This document shows, piece after piece, positions 62,685 to 64,000 of a DNA stretch of 64,000 bases. The translations under genes were made by a program, and so were the position numbers. Location of the stretch: positions 2,994,501 through 3,058,500 of the forward strand of contig NZ_CP011479.1 in the NCBI RefSeq assembly GCF_001011155.1. Reading direction: 5' to 3'. The notes under the pieces were generated by a model. That model had not been told where the DNA came from. It did no database searches and saw only the letters and a program-made list of their open reading frames with translations. This stretch comes from Hoeflea sp. IMCC20628. GTDB lineage: Bacteria > Pseudomonadota > Alphaproteobacteria > Rhizobiales > Rhizobiaceae. How positions within the stretch are numbered: the first letter of the stretch is position 1; each line of letters starts with the position of its first letter.

Positions 62685-64000
62685 CTAGAAGATGACGCCA
62701 GGCAGCCAGGTCGCCAGTTGCGGCAGCAGCCAGACCAGAGAAATGCCGACGATCTGCAACCCGATGAACGGCACCACACCGGCATAGATCTGGCCGGTGG
62801 TGACTTCCGGCGGCGCCGCTCCGCGCAGATAAAACAGCGAGAAACCGAAGGGCGGGGTGAGGAAACTGGTCTGCAGATTGATCGCCAGCAACACGCCGAG
62901 CCAGATCGGGTCATGCCCCATCATGATCAGCGGCGGGGCGATCAGCGGCAGCACGATCACCGAGATCTCGACGAAATCGAGAAAGAAGCCAAGTACGAAA
63001 ACAAAGGCCATGCAGAATAACAAGGCGCCCGCCGGACCGCCGGGCATGTTGGCAAGGATATGCGCCACCCGCTCCTCGCCACCAAGGCCGATAAAGACCA
63101 GCGAAAACATGCCGGCGGCAAGAATGGTGGCGAAGATCATTGCGGTCATGGTCAGGGTGGAATCGACGGCGGCATGCAGCGTTTTGGTGCGGAACGTGGC
63201 ACGAAGGGCTGTCAGGATCGCTACCGCACCGACAATGGTCAGCATGATGTATAAGCCACCGGCGCTCAGCGAGCCGATGCCGAGATCATTGCGCTGCAGG
63301 CGCACCGGGAACAGACCGGCAAGGATGCCCAGGCAGATCAGCGCCGCCGCACCCCAAAGAATGATTCGCGGGCTTTTGCCGACCCGCATGCCGGCCATCA
63401 ATAAGGCGCCAATAGCTCCGACCGATGCGGCTTCGGTGGGAGTCGCGACACCACCGAGAATGGCGCCGAGAACCGTGAATATCAGCAACACTGGCGGAAT
63501 AATTGCCGAGATGATCTCACGCCTGTCCGGCTTGGGTGTATCGAGCGTCGCCGGAGGCATGTCGCCGGGGCGGATCAGGCCGTGCACCAGAATGTAGATC
63601 AGGTAAAGCACCACCAGCGTCAGGCCGGGAATAAGCGCGGCGGCAAAAAACTGGCCCACCGACAGTGCTTCGACAGAGAACTTGCCCTGCTCGTACTGCG
63701 CCTGCTGAAACGCGTTGGACATGACATCGGCGAGAATGATCAGCAGCGTCGAGGGCGGGATGATCTGGCCCAAGGTGCCTGCGGTGCATACAATTCCCGA
63801 AGCGACACGCGGATCATAGCCGGAGCGCAGCATGGTTGGCAGCGCAATCATGCCCATGGCAACGACGGTGGCCCCGACAATGCCGGTGGAGGCCGCGAGC
63901 AGCGCACCGACGAGCACCACGGAAATACCTAGGCCGCCGCGCAACTGCCCGAACAACCGGCCCATGGTGTCGAGCAGCTCCTCGGCGATGCGGCTTTTCT
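62685..64000 (-). CDS. TRAP transporter large permease (DctM), N-terminus beyond window
   Basis: About 438 residues visible; the frame stays open to the right edge (KSRIAEELLDTMGRLFGQLR), which is inside the family, so the ATG at 63965 is internal. SVVLVGALLAASTGIVGATV, LGQIIPPSTLLIILADVM and TPTEAASVGAIGA are typical. A long central insertion with extra helices marks the larger DctM subgroup. It converges on the DUF1989 gene with 6 bp between stops. DctQ and DctP should lie to the right. Confidence 0.93.
   Translation of the reverse strand, partial: KSRIAEELLDTMGRLFGQLRGGLGISVVLVGALLAASTGIVGATVVAMGMIALPTMLRSGYDPRVASGIVCTAGTLGQIIPPSTLLIILADVMSNAFQQAQYEQGKFSVEALSVGQFFAAALIPGLTLVVLYLIYILVHGLIRPGDMPPATLDTPKPDRREIISAIIPPVLLIFTVLGAILGGVATPTEAASVGAIGALLMAGMRVGKSPRIILWGAAALICLGILAGLFPVRLQRNDLGIGSLSAGGLYIMLTIVGAVAILTALRATFRTKTLHAAVDSTLTMTAMIFATILAAGMFSLVFIGLGGEERVAHILANMPGGPAGALLFCMAFVFVLGFFLDFVEISVIVLPLIAPPLIMMGHDPIWLGVLLAINLQTSFLTPPFGFSLFYLRGAAPPEVTTGQIYAGVVPFIGLQIVGISLVWLLPQLATWLPGVIF

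Overview
The window looks like a chromosomal segment of an alphaproteobacterium of the order Hyphomicrobiales (Rhizobiales), most like the Hoeflea/Phyllobacteriaceae/Rhizobiaceae group. This rests on protein wording and gene order: a urease cluster with extra small genes between its subunits, rhizobial-type GabT/GabD, DUF6880 and DUF1127-like small proteins, several TRAP transporters, and generally high GC. The genus is inference. No integrase, transposase, prophage or CRISPR array is visible.

Layout. 1-2712 (-): a multi-PAS sensor histidine kinase that runs off the left edge. 3040-5526: a non-pyrrolysine trimethylamine-methyltransferase-like (MttB) protein and an EamA transporter, tail to tail. 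5780-9706 (+): a four-gene operon of circularly permuted ATP-grasp, alpha-E protein, transglutaminase-like protease and Anbu proteasome-like peptidase, a family association known from genomics but with no settled function. 9723-18181 (-): a complete urease cluster (ureD, A, B, C, E, F, G) interspersed with small genes (DUF1272, a conserved 103-aa protein, an LprI-like protein, a host-attachment-family protein, a DUF1127-like protein, DUF6434) and split by an oppositely oriented exported protein with its own terminator.

18182-26158: small envelope proteins flanked by striking palindromes, a mutarotase-like protein, a BaiN-type flavoprotein, an epimerase, an SDR with Phe in place of the catalytic Tyr, and a CHASE-PAS-GGDEF-EAL protein. 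26218-29746: proline genes, proB facing away from proC-proA. 29791-31227: DUF6880 protein. 31519-31595: tRNA-Arg(CCG). 31686-39388: a LuxR regulator, with a small ORF behind it, divergent from a glutamine-synthetase-like enzyme, a PotDABC-type importer and an iron alcohol dehydrogenase. I read this as uptake and gamma-glutamyl-route catabolism of an amine or amino alcohol.

39771-47930 is AT-richer and holds two large secreted proteins (1554 aa with DUF11-like repeats, a von Willebrand A domain and a peptidoglycan-binding-like segment; 680 aa, propeller-like), divergent from a second LuxR-type regulator. The intergenic region carries a duplicated 17-bp element. This is the least explained locus in the window. 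48228-64000: fructose-1,6-bisphosphatase; a GntR-TRAP-DapA-family catabolic cluster; a GH2 beta-mannosidase; gabT-gabD; a membrane EEP-family protein; and a YqcI/YcgG (GntA-like N-hydroxylase) gene next to a DUF1989 (carboxyguanidine-deiminase-related) gene, converging on a TRAP permease cut by the right edge.

Nitrogen handling recurs (urease, GS-like enzyme, gamma-glutamyl route, GABA shunt, proline, guanidino-type pair), which fits a metabolically versatile soil, marine or host-associated heterotroph.
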